From SM23-73-3 sp964580215 (lineage in GTDB: Bacteria > Zixibacteria > MSB-5A5 > SM1-73), in assembly GCA_964580215.1 (NCBI GenBank), contig CAZOJT010000009.1, positions 29,784 through 93,783 of the forward strand: a stretch of DNA of 64,000 bases, in the 5' to 3' direction. The translations under genes were made by a program, and so were the position numbers. Under the pieces are notes generated by a model. It worked only from the letters and a program-made list of their open reading frames with translations, was not told where the DNA came from and did not search any database. Positions 51,892 to 60,198 of the stretch are shown here, one piece after another; position 1 is the first letter of the stretch; every line of letters starts with the position of its first letter.

Positions 51892-54800
51892 CTATTTTGT
51901 CACCACCTCGTGTTTCTCAAACCTCACCGATACAATTTTCGATACTCCCGGCTGTTCCATGGTGACTCCATAGAGGACATCCGACGCCTCCATGGTAAGC
52001 TTATTATGGGTGATAAGGATGAACTGGGTGTTTGAACTGAAGTGTTTGATTAGTTTAAGAAACCTGGTGATGTTTACGTCATCCAAAGGGGCATCCACCT
52101 CATCCAAGATACAGAAGGGGCTGGGTTTTACCAGATAGATGCCAAAAAGTAAAGCGATGGCAGTCAAAGCTTTCTCTCCGCCGGAGAGCTGAGAGATGTT
52201 TAAAAGCCTTTTGCCAAAGGGACGGGCGGATATCTGAATGGGAGACTCCAAAGGGTCTTCTGATTCTGCCAATCTTAAATCAGTCTCTCCTCCTTCAAAT
52301 AACTCCTCGAAAACTTTCTGGAAGTTATTCTTAATCTGCTCAAAGGTCTGGGTGAAAAGCGTTCTGGCGGTATGGTTGATCTTGAGGATGGTGGAGGTCA
52401 AAGTCTCCTTTGCTTCAGTCAGATCCTTAACCTGATTCTGCAAAAAGTCCAGCCTCTTTTTGGCAGACTGATATTCTTCTAAAGCCAATAGGTTAACCGC
52501 TCCAATGGATTTTAGTCTCTCTTTTAACTCATTCACCTTCTCCTTCAGGCTTTCCATACCTTCTGTCTCTGAAAGAGTCAAAGGATCAAGCTTCTCCAGA
52601 TCTATCTGATATTCTTCCCAGGTTTTCTCTTTGATATTTTTAGCTTGGGAGGAGAGCTCCACCTTCTCCATCTCCAGTTGATGTAGCTGGTCTTGAACCT
52701 TCTCTCTGGCATCACGTGAGACTTTAAGATTTTTCTCTTTGAGATTCAAACTCTCCCGCCATCGGGTTTGATCTTCCACGAATGAATTTAGGTTTGCCTT
52801 TCCTTCTTCTATCTTTTCAAAATTCTCTTTCAACTCTTTTCCCTTTTCAATGATAATCTGGGCGATTTTTTCGATTTCTTCTGTGGAATTTTCAGACTCT
52901 TTTTCTTTTTCCACCTGAGTGTTTTTTATCTCTGAGATCAACTCAGAAAGTCTGGTCGCCTCATTTTTTATCTGCTCCTCTTTTCCCTGCAAAGAGACCA
53001 ACTCAATTTTGAGCTGGTTAGCCTTTTTGAAACTCTCCGTGTGGAATGCCTCGGTTTTCGCAAGCTTCTGTTTTTCTTCTTCTATATGCGAAGACAGTTT
53101 TTCTTTCTGATCTTGGTGCTCTCTTATGCTCTGGTTCTGTGTTTCAACTTTCTGATTCAGTTCATCTATTCTTTCAGCAATCTCTTGAGTGAGTGTTTCA
53201 AGCTCATACCGTCGTTTCCCCAGGTTTTCTTTTTCAAACTCAAGGGTCTTAAGTTTGATCTCAGACTGTTGAATCTCTTTGGTGAACTCCTCTGTTTTAA
53301 TTGAAGTTTGCGAAAGTAACTTTTGAAGTTTCTGTTCTTCGTTTTCCTTTGTTACCCTTTCTATCTGCAACTGATTAAGCTTTTGGTCTAATTCAGATAC
53401 TTTCTCTTCTAATCTCTGAACCTCAAGTTCTCTTCCCAGAAGGGAGATCTTTCTGGGTGAACCTCCGGAGAGGCTACCTTCCGTTTTGATTATCTCTCCC
53501 TCCAGGGTGACAAGATGAAAGCCCGGCTCTATATGGGTGGAGAGTTTTAGAGCCTCATCCAAAGTCTTTACCAAGATCATGTTTCCCAAAAGCAGGTCTA
53601 CGATCTTTTTGAAGTTTTGCTCACATTCGACCAGATCAGTTGCCCATCCCATCGCCTCAGGATAATCCTTCAGATCGATTCTGGGCACATCGAGCTTTAT
53701 AACATTGATCCTGTCCAGAGGCAGGAAAGTTGCCCTTCCTTTTTCCTCCCTCTTCAGATATTGGATGGCGTCCAAAGCTGACTTTTCATTTTGACAAACT
53801 ATGAATTGAAGAGCCCCTCCCAATGCCGACTCAATCGCTTTCAGATATTCAGGTTTTGTGGTGACCAAATTTGCTACCGTATCAATGATCCCGGAAAGCT
53901 TTTCCTTGGCAGAAAGCACCGATTTTTCCCCTTCACCATATCCTTCATAATGTATTGAGATGTGTTGTAGCATCTCCAGCCTGGCTTTCTCTCCCTCCAG
54001 CATCGATCTTATGTTCGCTTCCTCCGAACCGAGCTGAGCCAAGTTAGATTGATTCTGCTCGATTTTCTCCTTCAAAAGTTTTGCCTCTTCGATTTTGCCC
54101 TCCAGCACCTTTTTTCTATCTTCATCCACCGAGGTTAGATTTTTCAATCTTTCGGAAATGTCGTTGATTTTCTGTTGAATGGATTGCATTTCGTCGGTGA
54201 AGATAGTCTGTCGTTGTTTCAACTCTTCTGCTTGAGTTTTTATATTTTCCTTTTCACTTCTTACTCTGCTTAAGCCATCATTCAAATTTTGCCAGTCTGA
54301 TGTAAGTTTTTCCAGCTTTTCTTTCATTTGCTGAAGTTTATCATCATTGGCTAAAAGCACCTCATCTTCTTTCTCACACGCTTCCTTTTTTGACTGAATT
54401 TCCACACCAAGTTGGCTTAGCTTCTCTGTTTTTTCTTGCTTTTGGCTTATTACCGAGGACAATCGAACCTGCAAATTCTTTATCTCTTGTTTGTTCTTGT
54501 CAATTAGCTTTTCCAGATTAGCTTTCCGTTCTCGATTTACCGAGATCTCTCGCTCAATCTGAAAGCCCCTCTCGGAAAACTCGCTAATTTTTTTCTGGAG
54601 CGAAACCGACTCTTTTTCTATCTCCATAAGCTTCAGCTTAAGGTTTTCTACCTCCGCCTCCTCTTTGTCCAGATCGGAGCTGGTCTTATGAGTCTGATCT
54701 GTTGCAATTTTTAACTTCTCCTCCAATCCCTTTTCCGTATTATTCAGGATTTGAAATTCATTCTGGCTTAGTTTGATCTCAAGGTTTTTGATCTCTTCGT

Positions 54801-55467
54801 TTAGTTTTTTAAATCTTTCTGCTTTACCTTTTTGCCTTCCGAGAGAGTTAGTTTGCTTTTCCACCTCCGAAAGAATGTCGCCCAGCCTCAAAAGATCATT
54901 TTCCGTATACTCCAGTTTTCTTTCCGCCTCTTTTTTTCTGTGTTTATATTTGGTGATTCCGGCGGCTTCTTCGAACAGAAAGCGCCTTTCCTCTGCCTTG
55001 TCAGAGAGGATGGCTTCCACCATCTCCGGTTGTATCACCGAGTAGGCATGGATTCCCACACCGGTATCCAAGAATAGCTCGGTGATGTCTTTTAATCGAC
55101 AGGGGGTTTTGTTCAAAAGATATTCGCTTTCTCCGGAGCGGAAAAGACGGCGGGTTACCGTGACCTGATCATAATCAATGGGTAAGATTCCCTGGTTATT
55201 CCCAATCACTAAAGTTACCTCCGCCATGCCCAGAGGCTTTAGGTCCTTGGTGCCACTGAAGATCACCTCCTCCATCTTGGATGATCTTAAAAGGGTGGTC
55301 CTCTGTTCGCCCAACACCCATCTGATGCCGTCCAGTAGGTTGGTCTTCCCACAGCCGTTGGGTCCTACGATGGCGGTTATTCCCTTATCAAAATACAATT
55401 CCGTCTTCTGAGGGAAAGATTTGAAACCTAAGATCTGAAGCTTGGATAGAAATGCGTATGCACTCAT
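51892..55467 (-). CDS. smc: Chromosome segregation protein SMC
   Basis: DNA-organising ATPase, 1191 residues from ATG 55467. N-terminal head with Walker A GPNGCGKT at 35-42, long coiled-coil arms, hinge domain near 510-640 (VANLVTTKPEYLKAIESALGGALQFIV), second arm, and C-terminal head with LSGGEKALTAIALLFGIYLVKPSPFCILDEVDAPLDD. The N-terminus is unusual: MSAYAF and the preceding codons are encoded by a GCGTATG palindrome copy, where SMC proteins normally begin just before LQILGFKSF. GAAGGAG lies eleven bases before this ATG; a frame from 55488 adds seven residues without a ribosome binding site. Confidence 0.93.
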   Translation of the reverse strand: MSAYAFLSKLQILGFKSFPQKTELYFDKGITAIVGPNGCGKTNLLDGIRWVLGEQRTTLLRSSKMEEVIFSGTKDLKPLGMAEVTLVIGNNQGILPIDYDQVTVTRRLFRSGESEYLLNKTPCRLKDITELFLDTGVGIHAYSVIQPEMVEAILSDKAEERRFLFEEAAGITKYKHRKKEAERKLEYTENDLLRLGDILSEVEKQTNSLGRQKGKAERFKKLNEEIKNLEIKLSQNEFQILNNTEKGLEEKLKIATDQTHKTSSDLDKEEAEVENLKLKLMEIEKESVSLQKKISEFSERGFQIEREISVNRERKANLEKLIDKNKQEIKNLQVRLSSVISQKQEKTEKLSQLGVEIQSKKEACEKEDEVLLANDDKLQQMKEKLEKLTSDWQNLNDGLSRVRSEKENIKTQAEELKQRQTIFTDEMQSIQQKINDISERLKNLTSVDEDRKKVLEGKIEEAKLLKEKIEQNQSNLAQLGSEEANIRSMLEGEKARLEMLQHISIHYEGYGEGEKSVLSAKEKLSGIIDTVANLVTTKPEYLKAIESALGGALQFIVCQNEKSALDAIQYLKREEKGRATFLPLDRINVIKLDVPRIDLKDYPEAMGWATDLVECEQNFKKIVDLLLGNMILVKTLDEALKLSTHIEPGFHLVTLEGEIIKTEGSLSGGSPRKISLLGRELEVQRLEEKVSELDQKLNQLQIERVTKENEEQKLQKLLSQTSIKTEEFTKEIQQSEIKLKTLEFEKENLGKRRYELETLTQEIAERIDELNQKVETQNQSIREHQDQKEKLSSHIEEEKQKLAKTEAFHTESFKKANQLKIELVSLQGKEEQIKNEATRLSELISEIKNTQVEKEKESENSTEEIEKIAQIIIEKGKELKENFEKIEEGKANLNSFVEDQTRWRESLNLKEKNLKVSRDAREKVQDQLHQLEMEKVELSSQAKNIKEKTWEEYQIDLEKLDPLTLSETEGMESLKEKVNELKERLKSIGAVNLLALEEYQSAKKRLDFLQNQVKDLTEAKETLTSTILKINHTARTLFTQTFEQIKNNFQKVFEELFEGGETDLRLAESEDPLESPIQISARPFGKRLLNISQLSGGEKALTAIALLFGIYLVKPSPFCILDEVDAPLDDVNITRFLKLIKHFSSNTQFILITHNKLTMEASDVLYGVTMEQPGVSKIVSVRFEKHEVVTK

Positions 55468-55498
55468 ACGAGCATGTGCTCCTTCCATGAATTTGAAT

Positions 55499-56086
55499 CT
55501 AAATAGAATCTGGTATTACTGCTCTGCTTTCAGAGAACAAACTCTCAAGCGTCTTTGCCAGCCCTTCATATGTCTCTCTGGAGCCAAATCTATCCTTGGT
55601 GACCGCCAGTTGAATATTATAAAGGGGGAAGGCATTCTTTCTCTTTGGTCCCACGCGCACAGGGACTTTGCACTTAAGACAAAGATAACAATTAAAAAAA
55701 CCATCTTCTAAATCCAGGTCCAGCGAAATATCAAACCGGTGTTCCTTTAACTTCTGAATGATTTTTTTTCCGGGAAGGGAAAAGATATTCAAATCTCCTT
55801 TTTGAGCAGAGATCACCCCATATCTGGTAGAGTTGGAAAGATACCCCTCCGCTCCCAGAAAGGGGAGAAGAACATGGATTTGCTTGTTCTGGAAAATATC
55901 CACAAAGGTGGAGAGTAGATCTCTGGCCATGGCGAAGCGATCTACATCGGCTGGCATACATATAAGGACGCTTTGGGACTCCCTCAGTTGCTGGTTCAAG
56001 GAAAAAGCTTCAGGTTTAAAAAGTAGCCTGTTAAACCAACTTAGAACCATTCTAGCTAATGGATTAATCTTTATGGGTTTCATCAT
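55499..56086 (-). CDS. Unknown protein, weakly glycosyltransferase-9-like
   Basis: A 195-residue soluble protein. The segment FDISLDLDLEDGFFNCYLCLKCKVPVRVGPKRKNAFPLYNIQL (about 113-155) resembles the part of heptosyltransferase-type (GT9) proteins where a predicted Asp-rich strand is followed by RVG, but the donor-binding half is missing. It may belong to a DUF6913-like group; I am not sure of the family. Ten bases after its stop the smc leader begins, so the two genes probably form an operon from the promoter at 56122-56150. Confidence 0.55.
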   Translation of the reverse strand: MMKPIKINPLARMVLSWFNRLLFKPEAFSLNQQLRESQSVLICMPADVDRFAMARDLLSTFVDIFQNKQIHVLLPFLGAEGYLSNSTRYGVISAQKGDLNIFSLPGKKIIQKLKEHRFDISLDLDLEDGFFNCYLCLKCKVPVRVGPKRKNAFPLYNIQLAVTKDRFGSRETYEGLAKTLESLFSESRAVIPDSI

Positions 56087-56121
56087 TTCAATTCCTAATT
56101 CAAACGTTAAAAAGTTTGTGA

Positions 56122-56150
56122 AATATAGCCCAAATGACTTTTTAAGTCAA
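56122..56150 (-). promoter_or_regulatory. Promoter of the unknown gene-smc unit
   Basis: On the minus strand TTGACT (56150-56145), 17 bases ending in GGGC, TATATT (56127-56122), about 35 bases before the ATG at 56086. Confidence 0.7.
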
Positions 56151-56164
56151 GTGATCCATAAAAA

Positions 56165-56400
56165 ATTTATGTGGAGATCAAATACAAGTCGTATTCACAG
56201 GATCCAAATTCGGACACTTTTTGAGAAAGAATGGTTCGACAAGCTCACCATATTAAAGATTAGACAACACCCAAGAGAGAAGATGCGTATGCATTCATAC
56301 GAATATTCGAAGAATGCTTCGCATATTTTTTAAAAATATGTAACCTTTCCGCCAGTCCGCCAAAGGTCGTTGGCGGATTGGCAGAAAACTCTCAAGAAGG
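56165..56400. repeat. Dispersed repeat with nested inserts
   Basis: The words GGAGATCAAATACAAGTC, CACTTTTTGAGAAAG, AGATTAGACAACACCC and AAGAGAGAAGATGCG occur in the same order as at 34930-35030, but with two extra pieces, one containing GGTTCGACAAGCTCACC (a module also in mosaic copy B). A GCGTATGCATTCATACGA palindrome and a GCCAGTCCGCC/GGCGGATTGGC hairpin (about 56352-56383) follow. Confidence 0.7.
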
Positions 56401-56406
56401 TCGCCT

Positions 56407-56568
56407 ATGTTATGTGATCCGGCAGTGGTAAAGATAATAAGAAGTCAGATCAGATACAACCGAAATTTAGAGATTCACAAAAAGGTAATTTTATTCTTGT
56501 TCCCCTTTAAACACAGGAACATCCAGTCATTACATAATCTGATCGAGAAAATCACCAAAAATATTTGA
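56407..56568 (+). other. Possible small basic ORF, 53 codons
   Basis: ATG 56407 follows AGAAGG by six bases and opens a short frame rich in Ile, Lys, Arg and Asn (MLCDPAVVKIIRSQ...). No family is recognised and the surroundings are repeat DNA, so it may be chance. The rest of 56400-56608 shows nothing else. Confidence 0.15.
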
Positions 56569-56608
56569 ACGCAGGCTGTCAGGTCAATGTCTGGATTAAA
56601 CCGTCTTT

Positions 56609-57139
56609 CTACAATCGAGAAATGACTTCGCCTTCTGAGGTTCTATATTCCTTATATAGATTACAGGTCAAACATGAATGAACTGGATACACTAAAGACA
56701 GATCTGCTATTTCTGTTTCATTAAAGAGCTTATCATCAACCTGAATTATCCCGTGTTCTTGTGTAAGGTTTATCACTGGAGCTTTTCTATTGATAGGGCC
56801 GAAAGTTCGATTTTGCAAAGAAGTTGCATATCCAAATATCTTCCTGCCGTGCGCATCAAGAATATAGGCATTCGAGAGATGTACTGCACCACCGTATATG
56901 ACCACCTGATTCCGATCTTTATACTTCCCGACAACGGGGCAGGCAACTGCAACTGCTATCTCATCTTCGGTGCAAGAACCAAGCTTTTCCTGCATTAAAT
57001 CATAGAACACAAAGTTGCCTGGCCTGATTTCGTCAACTCCATTGAAATTATTCACCACACTGCAGGTTGGTGTATCACCCACTGAAATTTCGCAGGCTTC
57101 AAAGCCACTGGCTTTCACGTGATCTTTGACTGCTATGCT
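56609..57139 (-). pseudogene. Truncated D-threonine-aldolase-like gene (C-terminal fragment)
   Basis: The 177 codons match the second half of the complete gene at 58649-59770, from SIAVKDHV (aligned with LLAIKNYL) to the end ISRL. The PLP-lysine half is missing. Homology stops exactly where a 12-base hairpin begins (57139-57167). Bases 56732-57079 are identical to 58772-59119, while both flanks of that block have diverged to roughly 80 percent. A GTG could start a 169-residue peptide, but without the barrel it would not be active. Confidence 0.8.
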
Positions 57140-57167
57140 TCCCGTTGGTGTTCTTCACCAACGGGAA
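57139..57167. repeat. Perfect 12-base hairpin at the truncation point
   Basis: TTCCCGTTGGTG, loop TTCTT, CACCAACGGGAA. The GGTGTTCTTCACC core recurs at 19889-19901. Confidence 0.8.
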
Positions 57168-57262
57168 ATAAGGGTGCTGTCTAACGAGGGTGCATCATGA
57201 GAAGATTCAAAGTAATGAAAGAAAGGAATGCCATCGGAGTAACACCGTTTTTCAACACCGGG

Positions 57263-57868
57263 TTAGATTGGCTCTATATTACTTAATGATGCATTCGCAT
57301 ATGCGATTTGTGCCATAGTGATTTTGGTGGTGAGATGGGATTTCCAATAATCATAACCCTTATGCCCACGCGGTAAATCTTCGTCTGTAAGCACCTGCAT
57401 GGTAATTTCGATGCACGCTCGTATAGGATTCAGAGCCGGATCAAACATTTCTTCAGTGATATGTAGTTCTGTAACGCGAACCGGCAAAACCCTATTCTTA
57501 CCCCATATAAACAAGGTAAGCGGTTGATCTTTAGTTCGTCTTGACAAACTGATTCCCAAAAAGCTTTTGTGTCTGTGTTCTGAATTTTGCGGGTATAGCA
57601 ACAACTCGAGCGCTGATAATTGAGGGTAAATACCAGACTCAACCGTATGGGGATGTTCACCGGGTTTCTCTAAATCATCTGTTGCATCCAGTATCAAGGT
57701 GAACGCGATGGTTTCTCGAGGTGGGGAGCTTCTGGTGCGCGCTTCGAGCCTGCGGTAAAGCTTTTCTGGATTATATTGAAATGTAATGACGCGCCCTGGT
57801 GTCTCATGTTGGTCAAAGTGGACAAAGGCACCCTTTAATATCTTTGGTGAACGTGGGAAAAATGTCAT
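57263..57868 (-). CDS. Contractile-injection-system tube-associated protein (Afp7/Pvc7-like, no LysM)
   Basis: A 201-residue protein with the pattern of the CIS tube-protein family: an early FQYNPEKLYRRLEARTRS (about 29-46), IAFTLILDATDD (about 54-65), a LSALELLLYPQ segment, LFIWGKNRVLPVRVTELHITEEMFDPALNPIRACIEITMQVL (about 122-163). In extracellular injection systems this protein initiates or caps the inner tube and often ends in a LysM domain; here the C-terminus is short and no LysM is visible. It lies 85 bases downstream of the tail tube gene and is probably co-transcribed. No sheath, baseplate or spike gene is nearby. Confidence 0.75.
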   Translation of the reverse strand: MTFFPRSPKILKGAFVHFDQHETPGRVITFQYNPEKLYRRLEARTRSSPPRETIAFTLILDATDDLEKPGEHPHTVESGIYPQLSALELLLYPQNSEHRHKSFLGISLSRRTKDQPLTLFIWGKNRVLPVRVTELHITEEMFDPALNPIRACIEITMQVLTDEDLPRGHKGYDYWKSHLTTKITMAQIAYANASLSNIEPI

Positions 57869-57953
57869 AAGACCAACCTCTCTAAAGCCGCCGTGTTACC
57901 TCATTAGTTTTTATAACCATTATGGAAATGCTATTCCATGTTATGGCTTGAAA

Positions 57954-58478
57954 CTAACTTGGTTCTGTAAATGAAGGTTCTTCTGGCTCTTTGACTTCAT
58001 AGTCGCGTTCCCACCCTTCGTTTTCTAAAGTTATCTTTTGAATGGCTACTGTTGCTCCATTCGCATTAAGTTCGGGCAATGCTTGAAACTCCGACACCCA
58101 ACAGCGATAGATTTTATAAGCCATCACCAGTTGTCCGGCTTCATTATAGAGTTCAAGAATAATGTCTTTCCGAAAGTCCTTTAATGAAACCTCAGCACCT
58201 AAACCAGCTCCGAAGTTCCATACTTTATTTGCCCATTTTTCAAACTCTAAATCATGAGTAACTCCGCGCTCCAGAACGATAGATGCATATTCGGTTCGAC
58301 CAGGCGACTTTCGGCTGGTGCTGGGATCACCTCCCTCGCGATGTATAATCACCTCGGTTTTTCGGATCAACGGACTCACTTTGCTGATTCCAGCAACATA
58401 GCGTCCATCCCACTTGACTCGAAACTTAAAATCTTTATAGGGATCAAACCTATCTGGATTAACAGTAAATTGCGCCAT
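57954..58478 (-). CDS. Phage-like tail tube protein (T4 gp19 / Afp1-Pvc1 family)
   Basis: A 174-residue protein. The start FDPYKDFKFRVKWDGRYVAGISKVSPL, the central GVTHDLEFEKWANKVW and the end CWVSEFQALPELNANGATVAIQKITLENEGWERD match tail tube proteins of contractile injection systems and related phage tails. Its role would be to polymerise into the inner tube. A strong AAGGAGG site lies six bases before the ATG and a good promoter upstream (58538-58566), as expected for an abundant structural protein. The last 15 residues are acidic and Pro-rich. It is an isolated tube gene in this window. Confidence 0.85.
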   Translation of the reverse strand: MAQFTVNPDRFDPYKDFKFRVKWDGRYVAGISKVSPLIRKTEVIIHREGGDPSTSRKSPGRTEYASIVLERGVTHDLEFEKWANKVWNFGAGLGAEVSLKDFRKDIILELYNEAGQLVMAYKIYRCWVSEFQALPELNANGATVAIQKITLENEGWERDYEVKEPEEPSFTEPS

Positions 58479-58537
58479 ATTATTCCTCCTTGGTTGGACT
58501 TCTGTGAATTACCTCTAATTCAGGATACTGCAGTACA

Positions 58538-58566
58538 AACATAATGTAGAATAAGAAAATTGTCAA
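58538..58566 (-). promoter_or_regulatory. Promoter of the tube gene pair
   Basis: On the minus strand a consensus TTGACA (58566-58561), 17 bases, TATGTT (58543-58538), about 60 bases before the tube ATG. Confidence 0.65.
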
Positions 58567-58583
58567 TGAGCAATTCCATAGTT

Positions 58584-58630
58584 CTGTCAGGAGCTACTCC
58601 TGACAGTGCGTCAGGTTTGGAGGACCTGAC
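58584..58630. terminator. Two hairpins between the aldolase-like gene and the tube promoter
   Basis: CTGTCAGGAG/CTCCTGACAG (10-base stem, loop CTA, 58584-58606) and GTCAGGT/ACCTGAC (58610-58630). They lie just after the stop of the aldolase-like gene and could isolate it from the tube genes, but there is no U tract. They may instead be inserted palindromes. Confidence 0.45.
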
Positions 58631-58648
58631 ACAACATGAGACCTCATT

Positions 58649-59770
58649 CTACAATCGAGAAATGATTTTACCTTCTAAAGTCTTATATTCTTTGTGGAGA
58701 TTGCAGGTCAAACAAGAGTGGACTGGAAACACAAGAAGTAAATCTGCAATTTCTATTTCATTAAAGAGCTTGTCATCAACCTGAATTATCCCGTGTTCTT
58801 GTGTAAGGTTTATCACTGGAGCTTTTCTATTGATAGGGCCGAAAGTTCGATTTTGCAAAGAAGTTGCATATCCAAATATCTTCCTGCCGTGCGCATCAAG
58901 AATATAGGCATTCGAGAGATGTACTGCACCACCGTATATGACCACCTGATTCCGATCTTTATACTTCCCGACAACGGGGCAGGCAACTGCAACTGCTATC
59001 TCATCTTCGGTGCAAGAACCAAGCTTTTCCTGCATTAAATCATAGAACACAAAGTTGCCTGGCCTGATTTCGTCAACTCCATTGAAATTATTCACCACAC
59101 TGCAGGTTGGTGTATCACCGACTGAGATTTCACAGGGTTGAGTGTTATTACTCTTTAAATAGTTTTTAATTGCTAACAGTCTCGCCACTGTCTCATCATG
59201 GATTCTGCGAATATCGTCGACCGAAGATGCATAATAGCTATGTCCAGCGTGCGTTAGCAATCCCTTGAAATCAAGCTTCGTCGAGTCTTTTATCTTCCGG
59301 GCAAGGGAGAGGATGCACTCAAAATCATCCCACAATACCCCTGTCCTGTGGTATCCGGTATCGACTTTTATCCACATTCCAACCTGATGGTTGAGGCTCT
59401 TATCCAGTGCCGAGATGATTTGCTCCGAATCGACAATCAAATTCAGCTTAATGTCGCACGCCAGCTTGTTGATCTTGTCGATTTCCAGCATGTTGACAAG
59501 AAACGCAACCGTAATATCCGACCACCCGTGGCTGGCAAAATACAATGCCATATCAAGTGATGAAACTGTGATTGCTTCCACCCCGAAATCCTTAAACCAA
59601 TTTCCGATTTCGGCTGATTGGTGCGTTTTGAAATGAGGCCGGAACCTGACGCCCGATGCTTTCGCTTTACGAGCCATTTTTTCGATATTTTTCATCACTC
59701 TCCTCTTGTCGAGAATCAACGTGGGCTTGGTGATCTTAAGAGATTTCAAATGCTCGTTTGTTTCAGTCAT
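58649..59770 (-). CDS. D-threonine aldolase / D-serine dehydratase-like PLP enzyme
   Basis: A fold-type III PLP enzyme of 373 residues. The alanine-racemase-like barrel at about 15-245 has the PLP Lys K48 in RPHFKTHQ, the SLDMALYFASHGW and WIKVDTGYHRTGV segments and SVGDTPTCS. The C-terminal D-serine-dehydratase-like domain (about 255-360) has the metal motif HSC in PVHSCLTC. It probably cleaves or dehydrates a beta-hydroxy D-amino acid; the exact substrate cannot be told. A truncated second copy lies on the other side of the tube genes. Confidence 0.88.
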   Translation of the reverse strand: MTETNEHLKSLKITKPTLILDKRRVMKNIEKMARKAKASGVRFRPHFKTHQSAEIGNWFKDFGVEAITVSSLDMALYFASHGWSDITVAFLVNMLEIDKINKLACDIKLNLIVDSEQIISALDKSLNHQVGMWIKVDTGYHRTGVLWDDFECILSLARKIKDSTKLDFKGLLTHAGHSYYASSVDDIRRIHDETVARLLAIKNYLKSNNTQPCEISVGDTPTCSVVNNFNGVDEIRPGNFVFYDLMQEKLGSCTEDEIAVAVACPVVGKYKDRNQVVIYGGAVHLSNAYILDAHGRKIFGYATSLQNRTFGPINRKAPVINLTQEHGIIQVDDKLFNEIEIADLLLVFPVHSCLTCNLHKEYKTLEGKIISRL

Positions 59771-59817
59771 CAGTTTTCAACTCCATGGGGTACACATCCA
59801 CCTGTGTATTCCATAGT

Positions 59818-59846
59818 GTCAAGCAGGTCTGAAGACCATGCTTGAC
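59818..59846. repeat. Hairpin upstream of the aldolase-like gene
   Basis: GTCAAGCA-GGTCT and AGACC-A-TGCTTGAC form a long stem with one bulged base in the 84-base gap to the next gene. No U tract on the minus strand. Confidence 0.6.
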
Positions 59847-59854
59847 CTACAACT

Positions 59855-60121
59855 CTATTCAGAATCATTGTCCGGAAGCTCCGGGAGTCGTTTGAGCGCT
59901 TTAACGTACTTTTCTTCATCAAACTCTCGCAAATTTTTCTGTACGTAAAATATTTCTGTCGCAACAACAGCAGCTATCATTTCTTTAGCCTGTTTCTTAG
60001 TTAAGCCCTCTGAAATAAGTCGTTCGAAGGTTTCTTTGACCTCCGGTATTTCGCCAGACTGCAACTGGTTGTCCACTGCTTGTAATAGCAGCTTTTTCAA
60101 TCGAGGATTATATTTTTCCAT
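59855..60121 (-). CDS. Small unknown protein, 88 residues
   Basis: A mostly helical acidic protein: NPRLKKLLLQAVDNQLQSG, then SEGLTKKQAKEMIAAVVATEIFYV and the ending FDEEKYVKALKRLPELPD. The pattern (helix, EAKEMIA-type helix, E-KY-LP-LP end) recalls small uncharacterised proteins seen in many bacteria, but I cannot name the family. It is read in the same direction as the aldolase-like gene 84 bases downstream and may be co-transcribed. Confidence 0.6.
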   Translation of the reverse strand: MEKYNPRLKKLLLQAVDNQLQSGEIPEVKETFERLISEGLTKKQAKEMIAAVVATEIFYVQKNLREFDEEKYVKALKRLPELPDNDSE

Positions 60122-60198
60122 GTCCCATCCTTGATAAATAACGAATTGTATAACTACTGATTAGACTGCAAGCTGCAGTCTAGCTTTCTTTCATTATC

